This document shows, in pieces, positions 50,817 through 59,198 of a stretch of 64,000 nt of DNA; within the stretch, counting starts at the first letter, position 1; each line of letters opens with the position of its first letter. The notes beneath the pieces were generated by a model. It ran no database searches. It was given only the letters and a program-made list of their open reading frames with translations, and was not told the DNA's origin. The translations under genes were made by a program, and so were the position numbers. Origin of the DNA: Ulvibacterium sp965228935 (GTDB taxonomy: Bacteria > Bacteroidota > Bacteroidia > Flavobacteriales > Flavobacteriaceae); contig NZ_OZ245846.1 in assembly GCF_965228935.1 (NCBI RefSeq), forward strand, positions 3,906,001-3,970,000, read 5' to 3'.

Positions 50817-52430
50817 TTAGTTTCTTATATTTTGAAGAGGCGTATTCATCCAATAGTCGTCAAAATTATCAGGTTTTGTAATGGGTTGGTCTTTGAAAAT
50901 AGGCTTTCTCTTTTCCATAAATAGACTATCCACGGGACTTTTTACATTTGGTTTTACTTCTTGTACAAAGAATTCCCGAAATTGATTGTAGTCCCTAAAA
51001 GTCCATTCGTTGATCAAATTGCCGTCCACATCACGTATATTGGATACTTTAGTGCTTAACACTAATGAGTCGACAGATCCTCTACTCGCACTCGCAGTCG
51101 TATACATTGACATAAACTTAGAGGGGTACATCTTGGGGTATAAGAGCACCGTTTTTCTGTTCCCATCGTTATTATCAAGTACAATTTTTGTGAAATCTAT
51201 TTTTTCGTCCTTATATTTCAGGATATAGTTATCCCCGTTTAAAGCATCCTGTAAATCGGGCGTTCGATTAAAGGACATTACCAAACACTGTAGATTGGGA
51301 TCTACGGTTACGGACTCCAGTACGAACTTAGGGGGATCCCAGATTTGAAACGTATTGTGAAAAGAGATATAACTGAGGTACATCCTGTTACTTTCAGGGC
51401 GATACTCCGTGATAATCTCAAAAATCAGCTCGTTATCGGTTTTATGCATGTTGAGAATACCATTTGGCAACTTTTTTGTACGGTCGTATACAGTATACTC
51501 CATCTTATGGATGGCGAAATTTCTTTTTGAAATGTACATTGTGCCATACGCACTATAGTCCAAAAGCAGCTTCTGGAACTTAACGGTATAAAGGGATTCG
51601 TCATCTAGATAAGTGTCGGACTCTTTTTTGAACCTATGTTCAGGGAGTAGGTCGGATTTAAGGCGATGAACAAAAGAGTAAGAATCGATTTTATAGTTGC
51701 GCAAAGCATCATGAACCCTTAAAATGGTAAATTCATTACCGCCATAGGCCGCTAAAAAAGCCTTATCGATAACCTTGCGACCTTCTTTGAATCGATAGTC
51801 GTACGATTGCAATGCCAGGGTATCCCGTCTAAAACCTGTATTTTCCAGATAGTCGAAAATCTTAACTTTGGTGGTAACGGAATCCATGGCATCAAAGCCT
51901 TGATCAAATACTTCCAATAGAGCCTCGTTGAGATTTACATATCCCAAACTGTCCAATTGGTAATCCCGATAATAACCTACGGTGGAAAAAGGTTCTACCG
52001 GGTAATTTTCAGGTATTGCCCTTAGGGCCCTTCGTACTATTTGCTTTGCCGTAAGTTTCTTTCTCTTTTTCTTTTTTACGGTTATTACGGCTTCTTCCAA
52101 TTCCAATGTTGCCGATTGCAGTCTCACATCGTTCAACTCGGAAATCGAAAAATCCTGGATCAAGATCTCTTTTGTCCGATATCCCATAGAGGATATCTCG
52201 ATAACATCACCGTACTCTTTGTAACGTAAAGGAATTTTGAAACTTCCATCCGTATTTGAAATAATACCTAAAGCCCGACCTTTTATTCGAATACTGGCAA
52301 ACGCTATTGGCTCTTGTGTTTCGGAATCCATTAGCTTGCCAATGATATATTCGGGTTGTTGGGATAAAACAGAATTTGATACGAGAAGTAGCAAAAGGAA
52401 AAACAAATGGGTTGGCCCTCTTTTTCGCAT
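50817..52430 (-). CDS. Carboxypeptidase-D regulatory-like domain protein
   Basis: Started at 52430 (MRKRGPTHLFFLLLLLVSNS), which begins the signal peptide; the longer in-frame start at 52487 would overlap the upstream gene. The 537-residue protein begins with a carboxypeptidase-D regulatory-like beta sandwich (GKLMDSETQEPIAFASIRIK, SNTDGSFKIPL, ISSMGYRTKEILI). The rest is a long beta-rich region of the kind seen with DUF5686-like outer-envelope proteins (KQIVRRALRAIPENYPVEPF is typical). There is no TonB plug. It is probably in the outer envelope; role unknown. The TauE/SafE gene precedes it on the same strand. Confidence 0.75.
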   Translation of the reverse strand: MRKRGPTHLFFLLLLLVSNSVLSQQPEYIIGKLMDSETQEPIAFASIRIKGRALGIISNTDGSFKIPLRYKEYGDVIEISSMGYRTKEILIQDFSISELNDVRLQSATLELEEAVITVKKKKRKKLTAKQIVRRALRAIPENYPVEPFSTVGYYRDYQLDSLGYVNLNEALLEVFDQGFDAMDSVTTKVKIFDYLENTGFRRDTLALQSYDYRFKEGRKVIDKAFLAAYGGNEFTILRVHDALRNYKIDSYSFVHRLKSDLLPEHRFKKESDTYLDDESLYTVKFQKLLLDYSAYGTMYISKRNFAIHKMEYTVYDRTKKLPNGILNMHKTDNELIFEIITEYRPESNRMYLSYISFHNTFQIWDPPKFVLESVTVDPNLQCLVMSFNRTPDLQDALNGDNYILKYKDEKIDFTKIVLDNNDGNRKTVLLYPKMYPSKFMSMYTTASASRGSVDSLVLSTKVSNIRDVDGNLINEWTFRDYNQFREFFVQEVKPNVKSPVDSLFMEKRKPIFKDQPITKPDNFDDYWMNTPLQNIRN

Positions 52431-52464
52431 GGTTGGAACGCTTTTGACCTTAGGGGAATTGAGG

Positions 52465-53322
52465 TTATTTTTTAGTGAATCCGTCATGTAACATCACTCC
52501 TGAGGTATACAGTATCACGCCAATTACGACCCATCTGAGCACATCCAATGGCAACGATTTTATAATAAAAGCAGCTATACATACGGCCAAAACACCTGGA
52601 ACCGCCATGGCAACGGCAGCCTTTCGGTTATAGGCTTTTTCCCGGATAAAGCGTACCGACGCCGGAGGCATCAAAAAAGCACAGGAACCCATCATAATCG
52701 GAAAAGCTACTTTGGGTGACATGCCCAGGGCGAAGACCAATGCCATACAAGGAGCATACAATCCGATACCGGCGGTCATCAAAGCACCCAAACCGAAATT
52801 GGCGACCACGGCGATTGCCAACTTTTCATTTTGGAGCCCGATGGCTTCTCCTCCCCCTTGAATCCATTCCATATTGGTGGCCAACATAAAAAATGCCGTT
52901 ACCAATAGGGCAAAACCCATGACCAACCGAATTCTTTTTTCGGACAATTGGGCCACTACCCCTGCACCCAGAACCGCTCCCAAGGCAGCTGAGATGAACA
53001 TCAAGACCAATGTTATGGGTTCTACTTCGATAATGGTAATAAAAATCAAGGCCTGTAATAAAACAGGAAGGGTGTTCGCTACATTCATCGTTCCTGGAAT
53101 CTGTTTGTCCTTGGTCTGTTTGGTGAATTTTAGGAGGGCGGTCTGTGGAGCAAATGCGCCAATACCGAGTACATCAAAAAAATTGACTACAAAACCAATA
53201 AGGGATGTTTTTGACCAACTGCTGTTTTCCAGGGTATTTCGATGCGCTAGGAAGTCCTTCGTCAAAACAAAAGTGAACCAGACCGCCAGGCCGGCCAATG
53301 AAATCCAAATTATCGTTATCAT
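52465..53322 (-). CDS. TauE/SafE family sulfite/organic anion exporter
   Basis: A 285-residue permease with about eight membrane helices and the TauE/SafE layout in two halves: NFFDVLGIGAFAPQTALLKF and later NFGLGALMTAGIGLYAPCMA, LVFALGMSPKVAFPIMMGSC. The family exports sulfite, sulfonates or other small organic anions, or imports formate or uracil-like ligands. The first residues (MITIIWISLAGLAVWFTFVL) are a normal first helix, which supports the start. The carboxypeptidase-regulatory-like gene follows closely on the same strand. Confidence 0.85.
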   Translation of the reverse strand: MITIIWISLAGLAVWFTFVLTKDFLAHRNTLENSSWSKTSLIGFVVNFFDVLGIGAFAPQTALLKFTKQTKDKQIPGTMNVANTLPVLLQALIFITIIEVEPITLVLMFISAALGAVLGAGVVAQLSEKRIRLVMGFALLVTAFFMLATNMEWIQGGGEAIGLQNEKLAIAVVANFGLGALMTAGIGLYAPCMALVFALGMSPKVAFPIMMGSCAFLMPPASVRFIREKAYNRKAAVAMAVPGVLAVCIAAFIIKSLPLDVLRWVVIGVILYTSGVMLHDGFTKK

Positions 53323-53370
53323 ATCTCTTGACTAAAAAGAATGTGGAGCTTAAGAACGACTTCGCCAAAC

Positions 53371-54960
53371 CTAACAAACCTTAAAAAAAGTCTTGCCTCT
53401 GTTTATTTCCCCTTTGGCCAGTTTGGCCTCGATTTCCTTTGCGGTCTTTGTAATGGCGAGACCTCCCAGACCCGTGCAACGATGGGTATTGGGCAATGCA
53501 TCGCCTACGCGTTTCATGGTCTCCACCACTTCGTCCAGGGGAATTAGATGATCGTAATCGGACAAGGCCATATTTGCACAGGAGATGGCATTTGTGGCAG
53601 CCATTACATTTCTATTCAGGCAAGGGGCCTCTACACGATCGGCGATCATATCGCATATCATACCCAAGCTGGATTGCAATGCCATTGAAGCTGCTGAAAG
53701 CGATTGGTCCAACGTACCTTTTTTTAATCCCACAATTGCGGCCGCTGCCATACCGGATCCCGATCCGCATTCGGCCATACATCCTCCTACTTCCGCTGCG
53801 AATGTCGCATGAGCCGCTATGAAGACCCCTATGATTCCGGCCGCCAACATCGCCTTTACCATTTCTTCTTCTGAAAGTCCCAATGTTCTGCCTACGCCGA
53901 TAATGGCTCCGGGCAAAGCACCGCAGGATCCGGCCGTGGGAGCCGCAACTACCACTCCCATGGAACTTTTGACTTCCATCATTACGGAGGTATATAAAAT
54001 CACTTGATTGAGGATATCGCCCTCCACAAGCGTTTTATCCTTTATCCGTTCCTGAAACGCCAAGGATTGCGGCCCCAAAATGCGATCGGCGTATTTGGTC
54101 CCCTTCAGTCCAAGGTCTATCGCGTTTTGCATGATTCCAAGTATGGAACGCATCTTTTTAAATACTTCCTGCTTGGAAATATTCCCCCGCATGCTTTCAT
54201 AAACTACGGCCAGCTCCCATAATTCAAGGTTTTTGCCTATGTTGAATTCAAGCATTTCATTACAGGTGATAAAAGGGACTGTAAGATTTTTACGTGCCAT
54301 TATGGGAAGTACGGGATGTATCTTCTTAACACAAAGAACCTGATCCATTTCCACGAGTGTCGCCTCCAGGTCAGCGGAAATGAATTGGTTCGATTTTATT
54401 TCGATGAAGGAAGAAACCCCTTCACGTAATGCAATTTCGTCACAAACAAAGGATTGCTCAATATGCTCAATAAGGTCGGTAGGGGTTTTAACATAGACCA
54501 GGGTTTGATAGAAATCCCCGTTCATGGATACCGGGGCTCCGTCGATTTCAATAATTTCGATCATGCCCCCTCCGGTCGAAATGGCTGTTACCGTTCGCGT
54601 TTCCCTACTGTTTTTTAGGGTAATCTTGTAGGTATTGGGATGGGTGGCCCCAATGGGATGAATATCGATATTGATCTGAATCCCTGCTTCTTCAATGGCC
54701 AGTAGATAGTCTGGTAGGCGCTCCTCATCCGCCTCCCAACCCATGAACCCACCAAATAGTCCCATGTCCGATCCCTGACCCTTATGGGTCGTTGCCAAGG
54801 AACCATTCGGGTCAAACTCAATATATACTTCCTTGATAGTGCCATCCATCAAATCGCGACACATTCTACCGATACGCAAAGAGGCTGCACAATGCGAGCT
54901 CGACGGACCGCGCATTACCGGTCCGATCACGTCATTGAATATACTGGGATACCTTTTCAT
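53371..54960 (-). CDS. sdaA: L-serine ammonia-lyase, iron-sulphur type
   Basis: A 529-residue single-chain L-serine dehydratase that turns serine into pyruvate and ammonia. The N-terminal beta part begins SIFNDVIGPVMRGPSSSHCA, followed by an ACT-like segment. The C-terminal alpha part carries the Cys residues expected to hold the 4Fe-4S cluster (APTAGSCGALPGAIIG, GGCMAECGSGSGMA, EAPCLNRN). The length matches the fused alpha-beta enzymes. It is a stand-alone gene. The 315 bases before it (54961-55275) contain a decayed copy of the start of the cyclase gene. Confidence 0.88.
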   Translation of the reverse strand: MKRYPSIFNDVIGPVMRGPSSSHCAASLRIGRMCRDLMDGTIKEVYIEFDPNGSLATTHKGQGSDMGLFGGFMGWEADEERLPDYLLAIEEAGIQINIDIHPIGATHPNTYKITLKNSRETRTVTAISTGGGMIEIIEIDGAPVSMNGDFYQTLVYVKTPTDLIEHIEQSFVCDEIALREGVSSFIEIKSNQFISADLEATLVEMDQVLCVKKIHPVLPIMARKNLTVPFITCNEMLEFNIGKNLELWELAVVYESMRGNISKQEVFKKMRSILGIMQNAIDLGLKGTKYADRILGPQSLAFQERIKDKTLVEGDILNQVILYTSVMMEVKSSMGVVVAAPTAGSCGALPGAIIGVGRTLGLSEEEMVKAMLAAGIIGVFIAAHATFAAEVGGCMAECGSGSGMAAAAIVGLKKGTLDQSLSAASMALQSSLGMICDMIADRVEAPCLNRNVMAATNAISCANMALSDYDHLIPLDEVVETMKRVGDALPNTHRCTGLGGLAITKTAKEIEAKLAKGEINRGKTFFKVC

Positions 54961-55023
54961 CTTGTGAATTACATTTCAATATATGAAAAATCAGGATTCC
55001 ATAAAGATAAATCATCCTAGACC

Positions 55024-55183
55024 TAGATCATCTATCCTGATACTTCTTTAAGGCGGAAGGAATAAATAGCGTATAAGCCACTTGTCGCAATCCATACTCT
55101 TTTGGACTTTTACAATGAAGCTTTGGGGACTGTTTCGGTTCTATGGTCTTGGGTTCAAAGAAGGCATTACTATTAGTACGGAC
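55024..55183 (+). pseudogene. Decayed copy of the 5' end of the cyclase gene at 57337
   Basis: Aligns with about 57301-57471. Matching blocks include TCATCTATC, a CTTTAAGGCGGAAGG site (CTTTAAAGTGGAAGG in the intact gene), GCAATCCAT, TTTTGGACTTTT, GGGGACTGTTTCGGTTCTA and ATTAGT. In this copy the start codon is ATA, about a dozen bases are missing near codon 8, and similarity ends near 55183. The copy and the intact gene are in the same orientation and bracket the methyltransferase module. Confidence 0.7.
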
Positions 55184-55275
55184 ACAAGAATACCGCCTCC
55201 ATCAAGATTTTGAGTGCATTAAAAGTAATGGTATAAAGAAAAGTAAGCGATTTTGGTTCTAATTAGAGGGTTGGC

Positions 55276-55686
55276 TTAGACTTTCTTTTCAAACTCTATT
55301 GAATTCCAGGCGCTTTCCGGCATTGTACCAATGACAATTTGTCCGCTTTCATCAATGTAGACAAACCAAACATGCCCACCTTTTGGTTTAAAGCCACGCT
55401 TGGAAGATAAATAGAGTCTTAATTCTGATGTAGCTAGTTTGGGGAAAACAAGATTTAAACGAATACGTAGCATTTGCGGATAAAGTAAAAACTCTTTTAA
55501 CGCCAAATCGGGGTGACTTGCTTTATTGCCCTTTAGAATATTATCTTTTCCAAAGTAGCCCAATACTATGTTCTTCTCATCTTTTGTAACGGTAATTTGG
55601 GAGTCGAAATATTCTCTTTCGGTAACCTTGGAAAATGCTCCATTTTCACAATCAAAGAAACGTTTATGAAAGTTTTGAAATTTCAT
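55276..55686 (-). CDS. Small protein coupled to the methyltransferase; possible restriction partner
   Basis: A 136-residue protein whose ATG lies two bases after the methyltransferase stop codon, so both are translated together. It reads REYFDSQITVTKDEKNIVLG, later DLALKEFLLYPQMLRIRLNL, SELRLYLSSKRGFKPKGGHV and WFVYIDESGQIVIGTMPESA. It is a beta-rich domain without a recognisable PD-(D/E)xK, HNH or PLD motif. By position it should be the restriction endonuclease, a DNA-binding accessory or a control protein. Its size is small for an endonuclease of the EcoRII group. I do not recognise the family. Base composition is AT-rich, like the methyltransferase gene. Confidence 0.6.
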   Translation of the reverse strand: MKFQNFHKRFFDCENGAFSKVTEREYFDSQITVTKDEKNIVLGYFGKDNILKGNKASHPDLALKEFLLYPQMLRIRLNLVFPKLATSELRLYLSSKRGFKPKGGHVWFVYIDESGQIVIGTMPESAWNSIEFEKKV

Positions 55687-55688
55687 TT

Positions 55689-56870
55689 TTACCTCTCACT
55701 ATCCAATAATATTTTGACAAAGTTTTTTGCGATTTCCTCAATGACGGGAACGGCAACGGAGTTACCAAACTGTTTGTATGCCGGAGTATTACTAATGGGG
55801 AGTATATAAGATTCCGGGAAACCTTGAAGCCTGGCGCATTCTCTTGGAGTGAGTTTACGTGGATTTGAACCTTCTTGAGGAATTAAGCACTCCTTGCCAT
55901 CCTTTCCATATCTGGCAACCAAGGTATTGGCAGGTTCCTCAAAACTTGCGATGTTTGCCTTAAATCCAGTTCCTCTTTCCAAGTTTCGTTTTGTTCTTTT
56001 GATATGACCTTTCCACAATTTATCTGAAATCGTGAATTCGGAAGACACGTTTTTTTCCAGTATTGATTTTAGTCTTTTTGGTTTTCCTTTAAGGTCAGGG
56101 AATTCAAAATTTTTAGGATTATCCCTAAAACAGACCATATAGAAACGTTGTCTTTTTTGGGGTACAACAGTTTCGGCATTAATTATTTCGCTGTAAAAGT
56201 GGTAGTCCAAATCCTCCATTGTTTTTTTTACAGTGAGATAAGTATTTCCATTATCATGGTTCTTGAAATTTTTAACGTTTTCCAGAAAAACTATTTTTGG
56301 TTTTTTCAACGCTACTATGCGTGCAATATCAAAGAACAGATTCCCTTGGTCTTTATCCAAAAACCCATGTTTTTGTTCTAGGGAATTACGTGCCGAAACT
56401 CCGGCCAGGCTAAAGGGTTGGCATGGAAAACCCCCGGTAAGGACATCGTGGTTTGGAATTAACTTTTTTAATGTACTATCCGAAATCTGGGGATTCGTAA
56501 AGTCCCGGATATCACCAAAAGGATATTCTCCAAAATTGGATTCGTACGTTTTTTTTGCGGCATTATCAATTTCAGATGAAAACACGCATTTACCGCCCTG
56601 GTTCTGCAATGCTAAACGAAATCCCCCTATTCCCGCAAAAAGGTCGATGAATTTAAATAGGGGCTCCTTTGGAGGAGGAAAAGGAACATTCCATTCGGTT
56701 TCGACCGAATCCTCAATTCTAGAGGCAATAAAATCTAAAGCTTCTTTTTTATAAATAGATGCTACACCATTCTTACTATTTTGTAAATAATGCGTTAAGT
56801 ATGCATGTTCATTTGTAATTATTTTATCTCCTGTAATTTTTAGATATTTCTTTATTTCTGAATAGCTCAT
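55689..56870 (-). CDS. DNA (cytosine-5) methyltransferase, Dcm/EcoRII-like
   Basis: A 393-residue m5C methyltransferase. Motifs in order: I (FKFIDLFAGIGGFRLALQNQ), IV with the catalytic Cys (GGFPCQPFSLAGVSARNSL), VI (VFLENVKNFKNHD), VIII (PQKRQRFYMVCF), IX (KLTPRECARLQGFPESY) and X (YKQFGNSVAVPVIEEIA). The sequence around motif IV (SLAGVS..NSL...HGF) and TLVARYGKDGKECLI resembles E. coli Dcm and M.EcoRII, so a CCWGG-like target is possible. The first 70 residues are an extra N-terminal domain. It is followed immediately by a small coupled gene. Neighbouring repeats point to acquisition by insertion. Confidence 0.9.
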   Translation of the reverse strand: MSYSEIKKYLKITGDKIITNEHAYLTHYLQNSKNGVASIYKKEALDFIASRIEDSVETEWNVPFPPPKEPLFKFIDLFAGIGGFRLALQNQGGKCVFSSEIDNAAKKTYESNFGEYPFGDIRDFTNPQISDSTLKKLIPNHDVLTGGFPCQPFSLAGVSARNSLEQKHGFLDKDQGNLFFDIARIVALKKPKIVFLENVKNFKNHDNGNTYLTVKKTMEDLDYHFYSEIINAETVVPQKRQRFYMVCFRDNPKNFEFPDLKGKPKRLKSILEKNVSSEFTISDKLWKGHIKRTKRNLERGTGFKANIASFEEPANTLVARYGKDGKECLIPQEGSNPRKLTPRECARLQGFPESYILPISNTPAYKQFGNSVAVPVIEEIAKNFVKILLDSER

Positions 56871-57336
56871 TAAATATGTTCCGATTCGTAGAATTTTTTC
56901 TCAAATGTAATGATAGATTGATATAATTCAACTTAAATCATAGAAAAATATCTACATGTTTTTAACATAAAGAATGTAATACCCCTCCATACCTGTTTAC
57001 CGGTTCGCCGCCTGAGGAAGTTTGATGGGTAACGCATTGCGGTATAGTACGTTTTGGGCTTATCCAAGAGAGGAAATCATAATTGGGAAAGGTGTGTGCC
57101 AGCGATATTCTATAAAGGGCCGATCAAACGATAGCCATAATTGCTCACGTTCATTGTTTTTAAACGAATCCGTAAAGGCCTAGTATATTGGATTATTAGA
57201 TTTTTTAGGCCGTATTCTATGCCTATTACATTTTGTAGTCGTAATTTGTTGTCTGCATATAGGGACTAAAAGGTCTGATGATATGAGAATTTTTTCTTCA
57301 GGTCATCTATCTTAATCCTACTTTAAAGTGGAAGGG

Positions 57337-58419
57337 ATGAACAAAACAATGCGAGTTTTTTTGGACCTCTTATGGCAATCCATTCTATTTTGGACTTTTG
57401 CGATGGTGCTCTGGGGACTGTTTCGGTTCTACGGCCTTGAGTCCGAGGATGGCGTTACCATTAGTGCAGACTTTCGCGAAGATCTGCGAATGAGGAATAT
57501 ACTTCCATTATTTGCACTTGCCGGTTTTCTCATGGGCATTTTCTACGCCACGGTAGAGTTCGCCTTTGACAAGTACAACTCCAAAAGACGTTCCATAGGT
57601 TTAACCATTGTTGTAAAGACACTTGTCTATTTATTTTTAATCATACTGATAGCGACTTTCATGATCGAATTGGGAGCAAACCTGTTTGGACTTAAGAAAA
57701 ATAACGACCCGGGTTGGTGGCGGCATGACAAGGGTTTTTGGGTAACTACCCTATATTTTTTGTTTACCTCACTGATGTTTTCCCTTATTAGGATTGCCAA
57801 CGAAAAATTCGGAAAAGGGGTATTTTTAAAAATGTTATTGGGGAAGTATAAAAACCCTCAAGAAGAGAAACGGATCTTTATGTTTCTCGATTTAAAATCC
57901 TCGACCACCATTGCCGAGGCCTTGGGACATTTTAAATATAGCCAACTTATTCAGGATTGTTTTTATGATTTAAATGATATTGTCCCGAAATACGCTGCTG
58001 AAATCTATCAGTATGTGGGAGACGAGGCAGTACTCAGTTGGCCATACCACAGGGGTTTGGCCAATAACAATTGTGTGGCTTTGTTTTTCGCATTTCAGAA
58101 TGTTTTGAAGTTGCGGAATTCCTACTACATGAATAAATATGGCTTAGTGCCCGAATTTAAGGCAGGTCTCCATGGAGGAAAGCTAATGGTTGCCGAAGTA
58201 GGGGTGGTAAAAAAGGAATTGGCCTTTCATGGGGATGTTATCAATACCTCTGCAAGAATACAGGCAGAATGTAATAAACATAATGTTGCCGTATTAATAT
58301 CCGAAAGGTTAAAGGAAGATTTAAAGATAGACTCAAAATATTCCACGAAATCCATTGGCAATGTGCTGCTCAAAGGAAAAAATAAGGAATTGAATGTCTT
58401 TACCATTTCCCAAGGCTGA
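57337..58419 (+). CDS. Membrane adenylate/guanylate cyclase-domain protein
   Basis: Started at ATG 57337 (MNKTMRVFLDLLWQSILFWT) behind a GGAAGGG site; GTG 57328 is an alternative. The 360-residue protein has four membrane helices in the first 160 residues and a C-terminal class III cyclase domain. The metal Asp pair is present (FMFLDLKSSTTIAEALG and YQYVGDEAVLSW), and the transition-state Asn/Arg are kept (GDVINTSARIQ). The purine-selecting Lys is Gln and the second position is Ala, so substrate choice cannot be told. A decayed copy of its 5' end lies at 55024-55183 beyond the methyltransferase module. Confidence 0.85.
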   Translation: MNKTMRVFLDLLWQSILFWTFAMVLWGLFRFYGLESEDGVTISADFREDLRMRNILPLFALAGFLMGIFYATVEFAFDKYNSKRRSIGLTIVVKTLVYLFLIILIATFMIELGANLFGLKKNNDPGWWRHDKGFWVTTLYFLFTSLMFSLIRIANEKFGKGVFLKMLLGKYKNPQEEKRIFMFLDLKSSTTIAEALGHFKYSQLIQDCFYDLNDIVPKYAAEIYQYVGDEAVLSWPYHRGLANNNCVALFFAFQNVLKLRNSYYMNKYGLVPEFKAGLHGGKLMVAEVGVVKKELAFHGDVINTSARIQAECNKHNVAVLISERLKEDLKIDSKYSTKSIGNVLLKGKNKELNVFTISQG

Positions 58420-58501
58420 TCTTTTATAAAAAAGATAACCTACCTGACCAATTTTTGCTATTCCATGAACAAATCGGAATCTTTTAAAATTTAGACGAGC
58501 C

Positions 58502-58533
58502 GGTTCACGACAGTAGCGTACAGGTTCACGACA
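58502..58533 (+). promoter_or_regulatory. Direct repeat resembling a LytTR binding site
   Basis: GGTTCACGACA occurs at 58502-58512 and again at 58523-58533, exactly 21 bases apart (two helical turns). LytTR regulators recognise pairs of short direct repeats with this period. It lies about 50 bases before the ankyrin protein gene; a LytTR protein is encoded 670 bases downstream. Confidence 0.55.
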
Positions 58534-58584
58534 AATAGGACGCGTTACTTTGAGAGTTCGCAAAAACCTTGGTTTTTTACGAAC

Positions 58585-59094
58585 ATGAAAAGAAACGAAT
58601 TTATTAAAAAAAGTATCGCTTTTGGTGGAATTGCCGTTGCAGGACCAGTTATGGCCATACCTAGCGGAAAAAGCCTAACACAGGGACTATTCGACCCAAA
58701 GGTAATTTCTGAATTTGTGTCCGCCGCACATAAAAGCTTGGAGGATACCCAAAAGATTATTGAGGCCAAACCCCTATTGCTGAATTGTGCCAGCCAACTT
58801 GCCAAAGGGGATTTTGAGACCGCCATTGGGGGTGCATCGCATATGGGGAGAAGGGATATTGCCGATTTTTTGGTATCCAAAGGGGCACGGTTGGACATTT
58901 TTAACTACGCCTTTTTGGGATATGATGATTTTGTTCGGAGGCTCATTACGGACCATCCCCATCTACTCAATGCACCAGGCCCCCATGGATTTACACTGCT
59001 ACATCACGCAGAAGTAGGAGAGCGAAAGGAATTGGCGGCATGGCTAGAGGAAAAGGGGCTTAAGAAGACCTTTTTTAAAGGGGTTTTCGGATAA
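58585..59094 (+). CDS. Exported ankyrin-repeat protein
   Basis: A 169-residue protein. It starts MKRNEFIKKSIAFGGIAVAG, an export signal of Tat-like appearance although with KK instead of RR. The mature part has about three ankyrin repeats (LAKGDFETAIGGASHMGRRD, IADFLVSKGARLDIFNYAFL, GPHGFTLLHHAEVGERKELA, AWLEEKGLKK). Ankyrin repeats bind other proteins. The gene lies between the cyclase and the membrane LytTR gene on the same strand and has a LytTR-type direct repeat in front, so it is a candidate target of that regulator. Similar proteins elsewhere are annotated only as ankyrin-repeat proteins. Confidence 0.75.
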   Translation: MKRNEFIKKSIAFGGIAVAGPVMAIPSGKSLTQGLFDPKVISEFVSAAHKSLEDTQKIIEAKPLLLNCASQLAKGDFETAIGGASHMGRRDIADFLVSKGARLDIFNYAFLGYDDFVRRLITDHPHLLNAPGPHGFTLLHHAEVGERKELAAWLEEKGLKKTFFKGVFG

Positions 59095-59146
59095 GCAGTA
59101 TAGAACTTCAAATTTTTTTGAAGCATTTTCAACCTATCCAAAATTC

Positions 59147-59154
59147 TATATTTG
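59147..59154 (+). promoter_or_regulatory. Candidate -7 element (TATATTTG) for the membrane LytTR gene
   Basis: An exact TAnnTTTG match 44 bases before ATG 59199. A TTTG lies upstream at 59117-59120, with a rather long 26-base spacer. Confidence 0.4.
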
Positions 59155-59198
59155 TAAGTGTTCAATAACAAAATGTATCTTTCCATTGGAATTTTGAG

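Noticed and set aside
55024..55183. Second functional cyclase gene
   Set aside because: Start codon lost, internal deletion, and similarity stops after about 45 codons.
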